64,000 nt of DNA from Granulosicoccus antarcticus IMCC3135 (GCF_002215215.1 NZ_CP018632.1:5514501-5578500); one strand, 5' to 3'; shown: positions 52,522 through 63,307, counted from the stretch's first letter. A program made the numbers and translations. Notes: generated from the sequence alone by a model not told the origin.

Positions 52522-53349
52522 CTATGCCAGCCATCGCTTGCGTCGCTTGTAGTGTTTCACGTTTCTGAAACTGCGTCGCTCCTCACCGCCGGTTCCCAGA
52601 TAGAACTCCTTGACATCCGCATTCTCTCGCAAAGCCTCACCGCTACCATCGAGAACGACTCGCCCCGATTCGAGAATATAACCATAGGTTGCATATCGCA
52701 GAGCAATATTGGTGTTCTGTTCCGCTAGCAAAAAAGAAACACCGGTATCTTCATTGAGCTGTTTCACGATATCGAAGATCTCTTCAACCAGTTGCGGTGC
52801 CAGCCCCATGGACGGTTCGTCCAGCAGAATCATTGATGGACGTGACATCAATGCTCGGCCTATGGCGCACATCTGCTGTTCGCCTCCTGAGGTATAACCA
52901 GCCTGCGAGCTGCGACGAACTTTCAGGCGTGGGAAATAGTTGTAGACCATTTCCATATCACGTCGAATGGCAGCCGCACCGTCCTTTCTCGTGAAAGCAC
53001 CTGTCAGCAGGTTTTCTTCAATACTCAAATGGCCAAAGCAGTGACGGCCCTCCATAACCTGAATACATCCACGCTTGACCAGTTCGTTGGGTGACAGAGA
53101 CTGAACCTGGTTCCCCATGAACTCGATATTGCCCTTGGTTACCACGCCCCGCTCAGCCTGCAGTAGATTGGAAATGGCTTTGAGCGTCGTCGACTTGCCG
53201 GCACCATTGGCCCCCAGCAAGGCCACGATCCCGCCTTTGGGTACATGTAGTGAAACGCCCTTGAGCACGAGAATCACGTGATCATAAATGACCTCGATGT
53301 TGTTCACGCTCAAGATGTTTTCGCTGATCACGGGTTCAGAATCTTGCAT
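52522..53349 (-). CDS. livF: Branched-chain amino acid-type ABC ATPase LivF
   Basis: An ABC ATPase of about 275 residues from the ATG at 53349 (MQDSEPVISENILSVNN); a GTG-start extension to 53391 is possible. Walker A is GANGAGKST and the active region reads SGGEQQMCAIGRALMSRPSMILLDEPSMGLAP, the LivF pattern. It pairs with LivG to drive the LivHM permease. It follows the binding-protein gene by about 80 bases. Confidence 0.9.
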   Translation of the reverse strand: MQDSEPVISENILSVNNIEVIYDHVILVLKGVSLHVPKGGIVALLGANGAGKSTTLKAISNLLQAERGVVTKGNIEFMGNQVQSLSPNELVKRGCIQVMEGRHCFGHLSIEENLLTGAFTRKDGAAAIRRDMEMVYNYFPRLKVRRSSQAGYTSGGEQQMCAIGRALMSRPSMILLDEPSMGLAPQLVEEIFDIVKQLNEDTGVSFLLAEQNTNIALRYATYGYILESGRVVLDGSGEALRENADVKEFYLGTGGEERRSFRNVKHYKRRKRWLA

Positions 53350-53427
53350 GTGATTTTTGATCTCTCGTTGCAGGTAAAGCCGCACAGACACAGCTTGTGA
53401 CTATGACCGTGCGGCTCTCGCATCGTG

Positions 53428-54729
53428 CTAGCCGCAGGTTTGTCCCTGCCATGATGGCTTATCGGATACAAAGTCTTCAGCCGCCTCTTCCAGCATCGGA
53501 CGAACAACATCAGCCATGGGCGGAATCAGGTCGGAGATCTTCTCCCAGTCAGAACCATTCCATTGCTGGATGAAAATGGCTCCGTTGCCCTCATGGTCTG
53601 CACAACTACCCTGTACAGCCCCGGTAAAACCTGCCAGACCCAGCTCCGTCAATCGCTCTTCGTTCAGATCAATGTTCTCCAGCCCATCTCGCATATCAGC
53701 ACCTGTGATGATTTTCTTGCCGGTTTTTTCCTGAGCAACACGAATTCCCTCAGCCAGAATCACCGCGTTGAACATGCCACGGTTGTACAGCACATTACCA
53801 ACATCATCTTCAGACGCCACTTGGCTCAGCCCCTTTCTGACAACATGGGTAAGTACATCCTGAACGGCTGGAAAGTCCTGACCTATACCCGAAAAATTGG
53901 CCGCCAGATAACCTTTACCCGCTTCACCCACCGCCTTCAGATCATTGTGCGATCCGGCCCACCAGTTGCCGATAAAACGATCCAGTGGAAATCGAATCTT
54001 GGCAGCTTCCTTGATAGCTGTCGGGTTCATCGCTCCCCAGCCCCACATGATCATCCAGTCAGGACGTTCCTTGCGTACATTGAGCCACTGTGAAGACTGG
54101 TTCTGCATCTCCTTGCCACCGACTGGAAATTTGGCGACTTCGAAGCCCATGGATTCTGCCAACTTATCCAGCAATGGAATCGGCTCTTTGCCATAGGCAG
54201 CATCCAGGTAGATGAAACCGATTTTCTTGCCTTTTACGCCACCGTTCTGATCGATATACTTCAGAATTGAGGATAACTGGCTCCAGTAGGATGCCGGATA
54301 GACGAACGTCCATGGAAACTTGTCACCGGCTGCGGCGGCTGACAGACCGTAGCCCATCGAGAAAATGGGAATCTCATCGACAGGGGCCTTGGGTACCAGC
54401 GCCAGAGTGATTCCGGTCGACAGCGGACTATAGGCAAGAGCGCCTTTACCCTTGGTAGCTTCATAGCACTCGACGCCCTTCTGTGCGTTATAGGCGGTTT
54501 CGCATTCCTCAACAACGATCTTCACACCGTTGATACCACCATCACGCTCATTGAGCATGTTGAAGTAATCGGCATATCCATCGGCAAACGGAATACCGCC
54601 GCCGGCAAAGGGCCCGGTGCGATAGGTCATCGATGGCATGTAGAGCGAGTCCTGAGCCTGTACGACAGGCACCCAGCTACTGACGGCGATAGCTCCTGCT
54701 GCCAGTGCCAAGAGAGTGGTTTTTTTCAT
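53428..54729 (-). CDS. livK: ABC transporter periplasmic binding protein, LivK family
   Basis: A 433-residue secreted protein with a signal peptide ending near VVQA-QDS. Features such as GGIPFADGYADYFNMLNERDGGINGVKI and VVEECETAYNAQKGVECYE match the Peripla_BP_6 family. Proteins of this subgroup often bind aromatic or other acids rather than leucine. The flanking CoA ligases support a carboxylic-acid ligand. A 16-base direct repeat lies about 30-70 bases upstream of the start, and a hairpin separates it from livM. Confidence 0.88.
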   Translation of the reverse strand: MKKTTLLALAAGAIAVSSWVPVVQAQDSLYMPSMTYRTGPFAGGGIPFADGYADYFNMLNERDGGINGVKIVVEECETAYNAQKGVECYEATKGKGALAYSPLSTGITLALVPKAPVDEIPIFSMGYGLSAAAAGDKFPWTFVYPASYWSQLSSILKYIDQNGGVKGKKIGFIYLDAAYGKEPIPLLDKLAESMGFEVAKFPVGGKEMQNQSSQWLNVRKERPDWMIMWGWGAMNPTAIKEAAKIRFPLDRFIGNWWAGSHNDLKAVGEAGKGYLAANFSGIGQDFPAVQDVLTHVVRKGLSQVASEDDVGNVLYNRGMFNAVILAEGIRVAQEKTGKKIITGADMRDGLENIDLNEERLTELGLAGFTGAVQGSCADHEGNGAIFIQQWNGSDWEKISDLIPPMADVVRPMLEEAAEDFVSDKPSWQGQTCG

Positions 54730-54758
54730 TCTATTCTCCTTTCGGTGGTGGTTCTTCT

Positions 54759-54797
54759 AGTACTTTTTTTGGTGAATTCTCAGTACTTTTTATGGTG
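54759..54797. repeat. Two direct repeats upstream of livK
   Basis: AGTACTTTTTTTGGTG (54759-54774) and AGTACTTTTTATGGTG (54782-54797) differ at one base and lie 23 bases apart, start to start. They sit 30 to 68 bases upstream of the livK start on the minus strand. This is a possible regulator site or leader element for the binding-protein gene. Confidence 0.7.
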
Positions 54798-54814
54798 TAC
54801 GACGGATCTACCTG

Positions 54815-54838
54815 CCCTGCTACCACTCAGCAGCAGGG
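54815..54838 (-). other. Intercistronic hairpin between livM and livK
   Basis: CCCTGCT and AGCAGGG form a perfect seven-base stem with a ten-base loop, with no T-run. It lies in the 174-base livM-livK gap. It may be a 3' end or an mRNA-stabilising hairpin, allowing livK to be expressed at a different level from the permeases. Confidence 0.5.
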
Positions 54839-54903
54839 TCAGTATCGACAAGTGCCCCGGTATTCGGGATCACTTGCACTAGTGCCCTCCTGATGGAGAA
54901 CGT

Positions 54904-55989
54904 CTAGCTATTGGCATAGGGGAAAGGCCAGGTTCTCAGTTTTTCCTTGGCGATCTGCCACAACCTGGCGAGGCCATGCGGCTCCACGATCAGGAAGAAG
55001 ATAATCAATATGCCGATGATGATATTGGCCAGATGCTCTGTCGTGGCTGCCATCACATCCAGTCCCAGCAAACCCGGAATGATCTTGATGGCTATTGGCA
55101 GAACCCAGATAAAGGCTGCGCCCAGAAAGCAACCCAGCAATGAACCCATGCCGCCAATGATGACCATGAACAGAACCAGTAGCGAATGGTTGATATCAAA
55201 TGCCTCGGCCTCCGCCGAACCTATCCAGAAAAAGACCATCAAGGCACCGGCAACGCCACAGTAGTAACTGGAAAAGGCAAATGCCGACAGCTTGGCCCGC
55301 AGCGGTCGTATTCCCATCAGCTCGGCCGCAATATCCATGTCACGAATCATCATCCAGCTGCGACCGATACGACCGCGCAGCACATTGGCGGCCACCAGCG
55401 TCATGACAGCAACCAGGACGGCTATGACCAGATACCGCACTGTCGGCGTCGCAGATGCACCCGTAATGACAATATCGAACAGCATGCGTTGAGGCACTTC
55501 AATGGCCCCCGAATCATTGTGGTTGTACAACCAGCCAATCCGGATAAAGCACCATTCTAGAAAGAACTGAGCTGCCAATGTAGTAATAGCCAGATACAGT
55601 CCTTTGATCCGTAAACTGGGCAGACCAAAAACCACCCCCACCGCCGCCGAAAACACACCGGAGAACAGCACCAGCAGGATGATATTGATATCAGGAAAAT
55701 AGGTAGTGAGTTTGTAGCAGGCATACGCTCCGACCCCCATGAAGGCGCCGGTCCCCAATGAAAGCTGTCCGGCATAGCCTGTCAGGATGTTCAACCCCAC
55801 CGCTGCCAGTGTGAAAACCAGAAACGGGATCATGATGGAGCCGATAAAAAAATCGGACGCCAGCCAGGGTATCAGTACAAATGCCACGACCATGATGAGC
55901 AGAAGCCCGACGCGATCCTGAAGTATCGGCAACAGCGCCTGATCAGCGGCATAGCTGGTCTTGAACTGTCCTGCCTCACGATAGAGCAT
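54904..55989 (-). CDS. livM: Branched-chain-type ABC permease LivM
   Basis: An inner-membrane permease of about 361 residues from the ATG at 55989, which has GGAG seven bases upstream; an ATG at 56001 adds four residues. Family motifs include AAVGLNILTGYAGQLSLGTGAFMGVGAYA, the GLYLAITTLAAQFFLEW stretch and GGMGSLLGCFLGAAFI. It forms the channel with LivH. A 12-base tandem duplication lies in the gap before it. Confidence 0.92.
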   Translation of the reverse strand: MLYREAGQFKTSYAADQALLPILQDRVGLLLIMVVAFVLIPWLASDFFIGSIMIPFLVFTLAAVGLNILTGYAGQLSLGTGAFMGVGAYACYKLTTYFPDINIILLVLFSGVFSAAVGVVFGLPSLRIKGLYLAITTLAAQFFLEWCFIRIGWLYNHNDSGAIEVPQRMLFDIVITGASATPTVRYLVIAVLVAVMTLVAANVLRGRIGRSWMMIRDMDIAAELMGIRPLRAKLSAFAFSSYYCGVAGALMVFFWIGSAEAEAFDINHSLLVLFMVIIGGMGSLLGCFLGAAFIWVLPIAIKIIPGLLGLDVMAATTEHLANIIIGILIIFFLIVEPHGLARLWQIAKEKLRTWPFPYANS

Positions 55990-56041
55990 GAAGATCTCCA
56001 CGTGGCGACACGTTGTTGCAGTTCATGGGCATGGCACTCCT

Positions 56042-56065
56042 GTGCGGGTGCAAGTGCGGGTGCAA
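56042..56065. repeat. Twelve-base tandem duplication in the livH-livM gap
   Basis: GTGCGGGTGCAA is repeated exactly twice (56042-56053 and 56054-56065) and followed by GTACGAG. It sits about 60 bases upstream of the livM start. It is probably a slippage product; any effect on livM translation is unknown. Confidence 0.8.
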
Positions 56066-56078
56066 GTACGAGCAATAG

Positions 56079-57035
56079 TCATACACGTTCGATGATCCTC
56101 TCGCCGAACAAACCTTGCGGGCGGAATAACAGGAAGATCAACGCCAGCACATAGGCAAACCAGGCTTCCACGCCACTGCCGAACAACGCCCCCCAGTAGA
56201 CTTCAAATACTTTTTCGCCGATCCCGATGACAAGCCCACCGACGATCGCGCCAGGGATAGAAGTAAAGCCACCCAGAATCAGTACAGCCAAAGCCTTCAG
56301 CGCAATGATTTCCAGTGCAAAGGAGACCTCCGAGCGAGCCCCCCACATGATGCCGGTAACCAGCGCAACGATACCGGAGGCGAACCAGACGATAGCCCAG
56401 ATCTGATTCAGTGAGATACCCACTGACAATGCGGCCTGATGATCATCGGCCACCGCGCGCAGAGCTCGTCCGATACGAGTTTTGGAGAAGAACACACCGA
56501 GCGCCAGAACCATCACCATGGCAACCACGGCTGCCGCGATGTCAATATGCTGAAATATAACGATGCCGCCAAACACCTCCCAGTCGGTGGAGCCAGTTGG
56601 CAAGCCGAGCTGTTCGGTAATCATTGGTTTGGGCTCACCACCAAATATCAGCTGACCCGTGCCCTTGAGAATCAGGGTCAGACCAATGGTGGCCATCAGC
56701 AGGATGGCATCATGCTGATTGACCAGCTTGCGCAGCATCAGCCGTTCCACCCCAATGGCCAGCACACCCATGATACCCAATGCCAGTATGACGGATAACC
56801 AGGCCGGCACCCCCATCTCATGAAGACTAACCAGCGCCAGTGCTGCAAATACGACCATGATGCCTTGCGCAAAATTGAAGACACCGGAGGCCTTGTAAAT
56901 CAGCACGAAACCCAGGGCGATCAGTGAATACAGTACCCCGGCCACAAAGCCTTCCCAAACAACCTGCAGGAAGAAATCCGGATAGGCCGCCATCTCGACA
57001 AAGGGTCCTACGAAGATGGAATGCAACATTTCCAT
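56079..57035 (-). CDS. livH: Branched-chain-type ABC permease LivH
   Basis: A 318-residue inner-membrane permease. GLIALGFVLIYKASGVFNFAQGIMVVFAALA, GRALRAVADDHQAALSVGI and GGFTSIPGAIVGGLVIGIGE are standard LivH segments. It starts on the base where livG ends and pairs with LivM. The N-terminal ~20 residues before the first helix are polar. It is normal in length for the subgroup found with acyl-CoA ligases. Confidence 0.93.
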   Translation of the reverse strand: MEMLHSIFVGPFVEMAAYPDFFLQVVWEGFVAGVLYSLIALGFVLIYKASGVFNFAQGIMVVFAALALVSLHEMGVPAWLSVILALGIMGVLAIGVERLMLRKLVNQHDAILLMATIGLTLILKGTGQLIFGGEPKPMITEQLGLPTGSTDWEVFGGIVIFQHIDIAAAVVAMVMVLALGVFFSKTRIGRALRAVADDHQAALSVGISLNQIWAIVWFASGIVALVTGIMWGARSEVSFALEIIALKALAVLILGGFTSIPGAIVGGLVIGIGEKVFEVYWGALFGSGVEAWFAYVLALIFLLFRPQGLFGERIIERV

Positions 57036-57859
57036 CAGTGGGCTACTCCGAGATAGGCGTCAATGACTTCCTGACTGGCTTGCACTTCGGTGGGAGTCCC
57101 GTCAGCTATTTTTTTGCCGTAGTCCAGCACGACGACGCGATCGGCCAAGTCCATTACCACTCCCATGTCATGTTCGATCAATGCAATGGTGGTACCGAAT
57201 TCTGTATTGAGATCGATGATAAAACGACTCATGTCTTCTTTCTCTTCCAGGTTCATGCCGGCCATGGGTTCGTCCAGCAACAACAAGTCCGGCTCCATGG
57301 CCATGGCACGCCCCAGCTCAACACGCTTCTGCAAACCATAGGGTAACCGTCCAACCGGTTGTTTTCGAATATGCGCTATTTCCAGAAAGTCGATGATTTC
57401 CTCAACACGTTTTCGATGACGAATTTCCTCGTTACGTGCAGGCCCGACATGCAGAACCTGCCAGAAAAAACCGCGGTGCATCTTCAGGGAACGCCCTGAC
57501 ATGATGTTATCCAGAGTGCTCATGCCTTTGAACAAGGCAACGTTCTGAAACGTTCTGGCGATACCCGAAGCTGCTGCCTGATAGGGCTTCATGCGCCGTC
57601 GCTGCTTGCCACGGAAATTGATCACGCCTTCCTGCGGATGGTAGAAGCCATTGATGACATTGAGCAAGGATGTCTTGCCAGCCCCATTGGGACCGATGAT
57701 GGCCCTGACCTCGCCCTTCATGATATTGAAGGAGATATCGGTAATGGCCTGCACACCACCAAACGAGAGCGACACATTGGCTACGCTCAGAAGTTCCGTG
57801 GCCTGCCCATCTGGTTGTTCAGCAGTTTGCAAATCGCTATGCCCTGTTTGAGTAATCAT
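57035..57859 (-). CDS. livG: Branched-chain-type ABC ATPase LivG
   Basis: A 274-residue ABC ATPase. Walker A is GPNGAGKTS with K62; the signature is LPYGLQKRVELGRAM and Walker B gives LLLLDEPMAGMN, as usual for LivG. The N-terminal ~24 residues are a polar extension. It begins one base before the stop of the acyl-CoA synthetase gene, so the two are translationally coupled. It drives LivHM with LivF. Confidence 0.93.
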   Translation of the reverse strand: MITQTGHSDLQTAEQPDGQATELLSVANVSLSFGGVQAITDISFNIMKGEVRAIIGPNGAGKTSLLNVINGFYHPQEGVINFRGKQRRRMKPYQAAASGIARTFQNVALFKGMSTLDNIMSGRSLKMHRGFFWQVLHVGPARNEEIRHRKRVEEIIDFLEIAHIRKQPVGRLPYGLQKRVELGRAMAMEPDLLLLDEPMAGMNLEEKEDMSRFIIDLNTEFGTTIALIEHDMGVVMDLADRVVVLDYGKKIADGTPTEVQASQEVIDAYLGVAH

Positions 57860-59812
57860 CTAGGACACCTTCTGCAAGGTGGGCTCGGTACCTGCGACAG
57901 CACGAATCCTGACATCAGCTTCTATCGTGCCTTTGCGACCATCTTCGTAGACAACCGCGGTCGATACGAACTGAGATTCCTTGTCAGAATACAGGGCTTC
58001 AATCAACGGCTCATAGCGTTCACTGATGAACTTGCGACGAACTTTCTGCGTCCGTGTCAGCTCTCCATCATCAGCGTCCAGCTCTTTGTGAAGAATCAGA
58101 AAACGCTTGATGCAAGCCCCCTCCACTCGAGGCTCGGCGGCCAGATCACGATTAACGTCCTGGATATGGCTTTCGATCATCTCGTACACCAGAGGGTGAC
58201 CTGCCAGCTCCTGATAGGAGGCATAGACGATATTGTTTCTTTCCGCCCAGCTTGAGACTGCGGTGAGATCGATATTGACAAACGCTGATACATAATCTCG
58301 CTGATCACCGAAGGCGACGACTTCCTTGATGGTAGAAAAGAATTTCAGTTTGTTCTCGATATATTTGGGCGGAAACAGACTGCCATCATTGAGTTTGCCA
58401 ACATCCTTGGCCCGATCGATGATTCGCAAATGACCTTTGTCATCCATGAATCCTGCATCACCGGTATACACCCAGCCATCCGCGGTCTTGGTCTCGGCCG
58501 TGGCTTGTTCATTCTGGTAATAACCCATGAAGACACCTGGCGATCGATACAGCACTTCACCATTATCTGCAATGCGAATCTCGACATCGATGGCAGGTGT
58601 TCCGACGGTGTCAGCATCAATCTGACCATCGGGCTGAGCCGTGATGTAGACACTGGCTTCTGTCTGCCCATACAACTGCTTGAGATTGATACCCAGCGAG
58701 CGATAGAAACGGAAAATATCCGGGCCAATCGCCTCTCCGGCGGTATAGGCCACCCTGACCTTTGACATGCCCAGTCGGTTCTTGAGCGGTGCGTAAACCA
58801 TCAGATCACCCAGCGCATAATGCAGACGAGACAGCAACGGCAAACCCACCCCGTTCAGCACGTTTTCCCCATGCCGCTTTGCCACCTTGATGAAATGATC
58901 AAACATGACACGCTTGGGTCGGCTTGCATCTTCCATCGCGACCATGATGGTGGTCAACAAGGACTCGAAGACCCTGGGGGGTGCGAAGAAATAGGTTGGC
59001 GCAATCTCGCGACGATCAGCCGTAATCGTATCCAGGCTTTCCGGACAGCAGACACAGTATCCAGCCGTTAATGATTGTCCATAGCTGAACACATGATCAC
59101 CCACCCATGCCAGTGGCAGGTAGGCAATGGTTTCTTCATTGACGTCCAGTTTGTCGAACGTATTCGCATTGATGGATGTCACGATCAGATTGCGATGGGA
59201 CAGCATGACCCCTTTGGGTCGCCCGGTGGTACCCGAGGTGTACAGCATTACGCACAGCTCATCGCTGACCAGCTTGTCAATCCCGGAACGCCACTCAACA
59301 GCCTGGTGTCTATCCCTTTCCAGCGTTTGTTTGCCACGTTTCTGAACCGCATCGATTGACAGAACCTGCTGTGCATCATAGTCACGCATGCCACGCGGCT
59401 CATCATAGAAAATCTGTTCCAGCAACGGTAACTGGTCCTGCACAGACAGAACCTTGTCGACCTGCTCCTGATCCTGACAAACGGCAAAACGCACACCGGC
59501 ATGCTCCAGAACGAAGACCATCTCCTCGGCAACAGCGTCTGCATACATGGGGACCGGGATAGCACCAATGGATTGAATGGCCGCAAATGACCAATACAAT
59601 CGGGGACGGTTGGCGCCAATAATCGCAACCTTGTCCCCCGGTTGCAGATCCAGGTCTCTGAGACCTAGTGCATAGATCTGGACCTCGGTACAGACGTCGG
59701 CCCAGGTCCACTCACGCCAGATACCCAGATCCTTGTGTCGCATTGCCACACGATTGGCGTAATGCTCAGCGTTCCTGAGTAGGTAATGCGGCAAACTGGG
59801 CAGTGCGTGCAT
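57860..59812 (-). CDS. Long-chain acyl-CoA synthetase-type AMP ligase
   Basis: A 650-residue adenylate-forming ligase. The ATP-binding loop is YTSGTTGRPKGVMLSH, followed by LPLAWVGDHVFSYG, and the hinge region reads GWVYTGDAGFMDDKGHLRIIDRAKD. These are long-chain fatty acid-CoA ligase marks, and such enzymes frequently head Liv-type operons. It activates a carboxylic acid, probably the imported one, in the cytosol. It lies 23 bases after serS, which may allow read-through, and is coupled to livG. Confidence 0.9.
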   Translation of the reverse strand: MHALPSLPHYLLRNAEHYANRVAMRHKDLGIWREWTWADVCTEVQIYALGLRDLDLQPGDKVAIIGANRPRLYWSFAAIQSIGAIPVPMYADAVAEEMVFVLEHAGVRFAVCQDQEQVDKVLSVQDQLPLLEQIFYDEPRGMRDYDAQQVLSIDAVQKRGKQTLERDRHQAVEWRSGIDKLVSDELCVMLYTSGTTGRPKGVMLSHRNLIVTSINANTFDKLDVNEETIAYLPLAWVGDHVFSYGQSLTAGYCVCCPESLDTITADRREIAPTYFFAPPRVFESLLTTIMVAMEDASRPKRVMFDHFIKVAKRHGENVLNGVGLPLLSRLHYALGDLMVYAPLKNRLGMSKVRVAYTAGEAIGPDIFRFYRSLGINLKQLYGQTEASVYITAQPDGQIDADTVGTPAIDVEIRIADNGEVLYRSPGVFMGYYQNEQATAETKTADGWVYTGDAGFMDDKGHLRIIDRAKDVGKLNDGSLFPPKYIENKLKFFSTIKEVVAFGDQRDYVSAFVNIDLTAVSSWAERNNIVYASYQELAGHPLVYEMIESHIQDVNRDLAAEPRVEGACIKRFLILHKELDADDGELTRTQKVRRKFISERYEPLIEALYSDKESQFVSTAVVYEDGRKGTIEADVRIRAVAGTEPTLQKVS

Positions 59813-59835
59813 GGAATATCAGTTATTAACAAACG

Positions 59836-61191
<1,356 letters not shown>

Positions 61192-61275
61192 TCAGCGGAA
61201 AAAGCGGCAACGATTCCCGACTACACAGTATATCAGCGCATCCTACAGGCGCCAGCAAGGCGAAATACTCGTCAA

Positions 61276-61665
61276 TCAATTGACCAGCAACCAACGTGTG
61301 AGACCCGCTCCGATAAAGACGGCCAACAACGATCCGAGCACATTAACGGTAACGTTCAGTGCCGCCAGCCCCCCATTCCCGCCTTCGAAGAGTCGTAGGG
61401 TCTCGACTGAAAAGGCTGAGAACGTGGTGAAGCCTCCCAGAAAACCGACAATCAGCAACAGCTGCAGTGGCGTACCGAACACCCCTCGGCTCCAGAACCA
61501 GGTGGCAATGACACCCGCAACGAATGCCCCTAACAGGTTAGCCGTCAAAGTAGCCAACGGAAATCGCACCACCTCCCTGGCGAGCCACAGGCTCAGGGAG
61601 TAGCGCAAACAGGCACCCGTCGCGCCTCCTATCCCCACATAAATGAAATTCAGACCTTGATTCAT
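61276..61665 (-). CDS. crcB: Fluoride exporter CrcB
   Basis: A four-helix membrane protein of about 129 residues from the ATG at 61665 (MNQGLNFIYVGIGGATGACLRY); the frame is open further upstream to 61755. GGATGACLRYSL, the ANLLGAFVAG stretch and GFLGGFTTFSAFSVET are the CrcB/Fluc signature. It exports fluoride from the cytosol. No fluoride riboswitch is visible. It shares its upstream region with the divergent DUF4124 gene, whose start it nearly overlaps. Confidence 0.92.
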   Translation of the reverse strand: MNQGLNFIYVGIGGATGACLRYSLSLWLAREVVRFPLATLTANLLGAFVAGVIATWFWSRGVFGTPLQLLLIVGFLGGFTTFSAFSVETLRLFEGGNGGLAALNVTVNVLGSLLAVFIGAGLTRWLLVN

Positions 61666-61711
61666 CGGCATCGACTTTGCATTGATAAAGAGGAACTTTA
61701 GCGCAAAACCC

Positions 61712-62290
61712 ATGACCATGAATCGTCGAATCAGCCTGTTGTTCTTGCTGGCCAATGTCTCTGTGGTTTTCGCACAACCGCTCTACAAGTGGGTAGAGCA
61801 AGACGGGACCATCACGTTTTCACCAACCCCACCTACCGGCGGCACCAACTTCGAAAAAATCGATGTGGTGAACCCGGCCTCCTCTTCTCCGGTGCTTGAA
61901 GCCGCACCAACGGCTGCCGCGCAGAGCGCAACACCGCCCCCCATACCCGCGCCTGCCAAGGCAATGCCACGCATGGAGTACGCACCTGGTAATCCACGTG
62001 ATCTACCCGAAGCGATCAGTCGTAGCCCAGCGACCACAGCCGTTCAGCCGGTAACCTCCGGGATTGCCGTTACCCGACAGCTTGGTGCTACCGCAGTGGA
62101 TGCCGACACAGATCAGTCAGCCAGTACAAACGCGGCAACCTACAAGCAGAGCCGTTGTCAGGATTTGAAGAAAAGGGTGACATCGCTGGAAAGACGCATG
62201 AAGTCTCGCCTATCGCCTGAGGATATGGACAATACGGTTATCTACATGGCGCGCTATCAACGCAGCCACGATCAGTACTGCTCGCAATAG
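61712..62290 (+). CDS. DUF4124 domain protein
   Basis: A secreted protein of about 192 residues; ATG codons at 61712 and 61718 are both possible starts. A signal peptide (RRISLLFLLANVSVVFA) precedes the DUF4124 pattern LYKWVEQDGTITFSPTPP at the mature N-terminus. The middle is alanine/proline-rich and flexible, and the C-terminus has a short charged helix (CQDLKKRVTSLERRM). DUF4124 proteins are found in gammaproteobacterial envelopes and have no known role. Its 3' end overlaps the convergent DUF1249 gene by 19 bases. Confidence 0.83.
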   Translation: MTMNRRISLLFLLANVSVVFAQPLYKWVEQDGTITFSPTPPTGGTNFEKIDVVNPASSSPVLEAAPTAAAQSATPPPIPAPAKAMPRMEYAPGNPRDLPEAISRSPATTAVQPVTSGIAVTRQLGATAVDADTDQSASTNAATYKQSRCQDLKKRVTSLERRMKSRLSPEDMDNTVIYMARYQRSHDQYCSQ

Positions 62291-62757
62291 TCGGCAGGCA
62301 CTTCGATGCTTGCGCTGTGTTCACCAAACTGGTGACCCTGGCGCAGGCAGTAACTCAGCCACTTCTGCAGAAACCGGTTCAACCGTCGCCCCTCTTCCAG
62401 GTCACGTCTTCGCCGTATTTCGATACGACCTTCGGGCATCAGCCCGCTCATAACCTCGCATGTTCGCGCATCATGATATAGCCGTATGGCCAGATCAGGC
62501 TCGCGCTCGCTCCTGCCACGCAGACTGTTATCCGGAAAACGATAGGTCAGCCTGAACGTCGAGGTGTAGCGGCTATGCTCCAGCTCACCGAGCTCCAGCA
62601 CCATCGCACCAGGCACTTGGGACAGGAATGATCCATGCCCCATGCTTTTCAATTCTGGCGCAAGCAGGCGCATGAGCATGTAATTTTGCTCGTAGAGATC
62701 CATCAGTGAGGCAAAACGGCCACTGTGCCGTGGCTTGTGCAGTAGAGTGGTATACAT
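62272..62757 (-). CDS. DUF1249 family protein
   Basis: A 161-residue soluble protein. FASLMDLYEQNYMLMRLL at the N-terminus and the LELGELEHSRYTSTFRLTY and DLAIRLYHDARTCEVMSG segments are the DUF1249 core. Members are usually in gammaproteobacteria and the role is unknown. Its gene converges with and overlaps the DUF4124 gene. The start context is unremarkable. Confidence 0.87.
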   Translation of the reverse strand: MYTTLLHKPRHSGRFASLMDLYEQNYMLMRLLAPELKSMGHGSFLSQVPGAMVLELGELEHSRYTSTFRLTYRFPDNSLRGRSEREPDLAIRLYHDARTCEVMSGLMPEGRIEIRRRRDLEEGRRLNRFLQKWLSYCLRQGHQFGEHSASIEVPADYCEQY

Positions 62758-63019
62758 CAGGCGTATTATGAGAGGCTACTGCCATCAGTTCAAACGAATA
62801 ATTCGCACTGTCAGCAATCAACTGGAAGCGTTATTGATAGAAATAGAGCTTCCGCGCTTGTAATATTGGAGCTTTGGCAGCATATTACGCGGCTCAGGCG
62901 TGGCTTGATTATTGCCAATATACTTCCGCAAGCTTGCAGTGGGCGGTATTTTGGTGATAATGGCCCCCAGCAAATACCCTGTCCACGTCCCTACCTGATG
63001 AAGGCAAACCAGAGATTTA

Positions 63020-63238
63020 ATGGCTAAAGAAGAACCCATAGAGATGGAAGGCGTGGTTGTAGACACCCTCCCAAACACCATGTTCCGAGTGGAACTAGAA
63101 AACGGACATGTGGTTACAGCTCACATTTCCGGGAAAATGCGCAAGCACTACATCCGCATACTCACCGGCGACAAAGTCACTGTACAAATGACTCCGTACG
63201 ATCTGAGTAAAGGACGTATCACGTACCGTAGCCGTTAA
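63020..63238 (+). CDS. infA: Translation initiation factor IF-1
   Basis: A 72-residue S1-like beta-barrel protein, [19 protein letters not shown] followed by [31 protein letters not shown]. It binds the A site of the 30S ribosome during initiation. Length and sequence match IF-1 exactly. It lies next to clpA in convergent orientation, an order also found in Escherichia coli. A minus-strand frame opposite it is a shadow. Confidence 0.97.
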   Translation: MAKEEPIEMEGVVVDTLPNTMFRVELENGHVVTAHISGKMRKHYIRILTGDKVTVQMTPYDLSKGRITYRSR

Positions 63239-63263
63239 TCCGGCAAAGAACTACCAAGATTCC

Positions 63264-63307
63264 GGCAAGGCCACCATGGACTGCGTACTGCGCAAGGTGG
63301 CCCTGCC
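63264..63307. terminator. Hairpin between infA and clpA
   Basis: GGCAAGGCCACC and GGTGGCCCTGCC pair with one mismatch around a 20-base loop. It lies 26 bases after the infA stop and about 115 bases after the clpA stop. There is no T-run. Its place between convergent genes suggests a shared 3' end. Confidence 0.45.

Noticed and set aside
62818-63081. 87-codon minus-strand frame opposite infA
   Set aside because: Shadow of infA and its leader with no motif.
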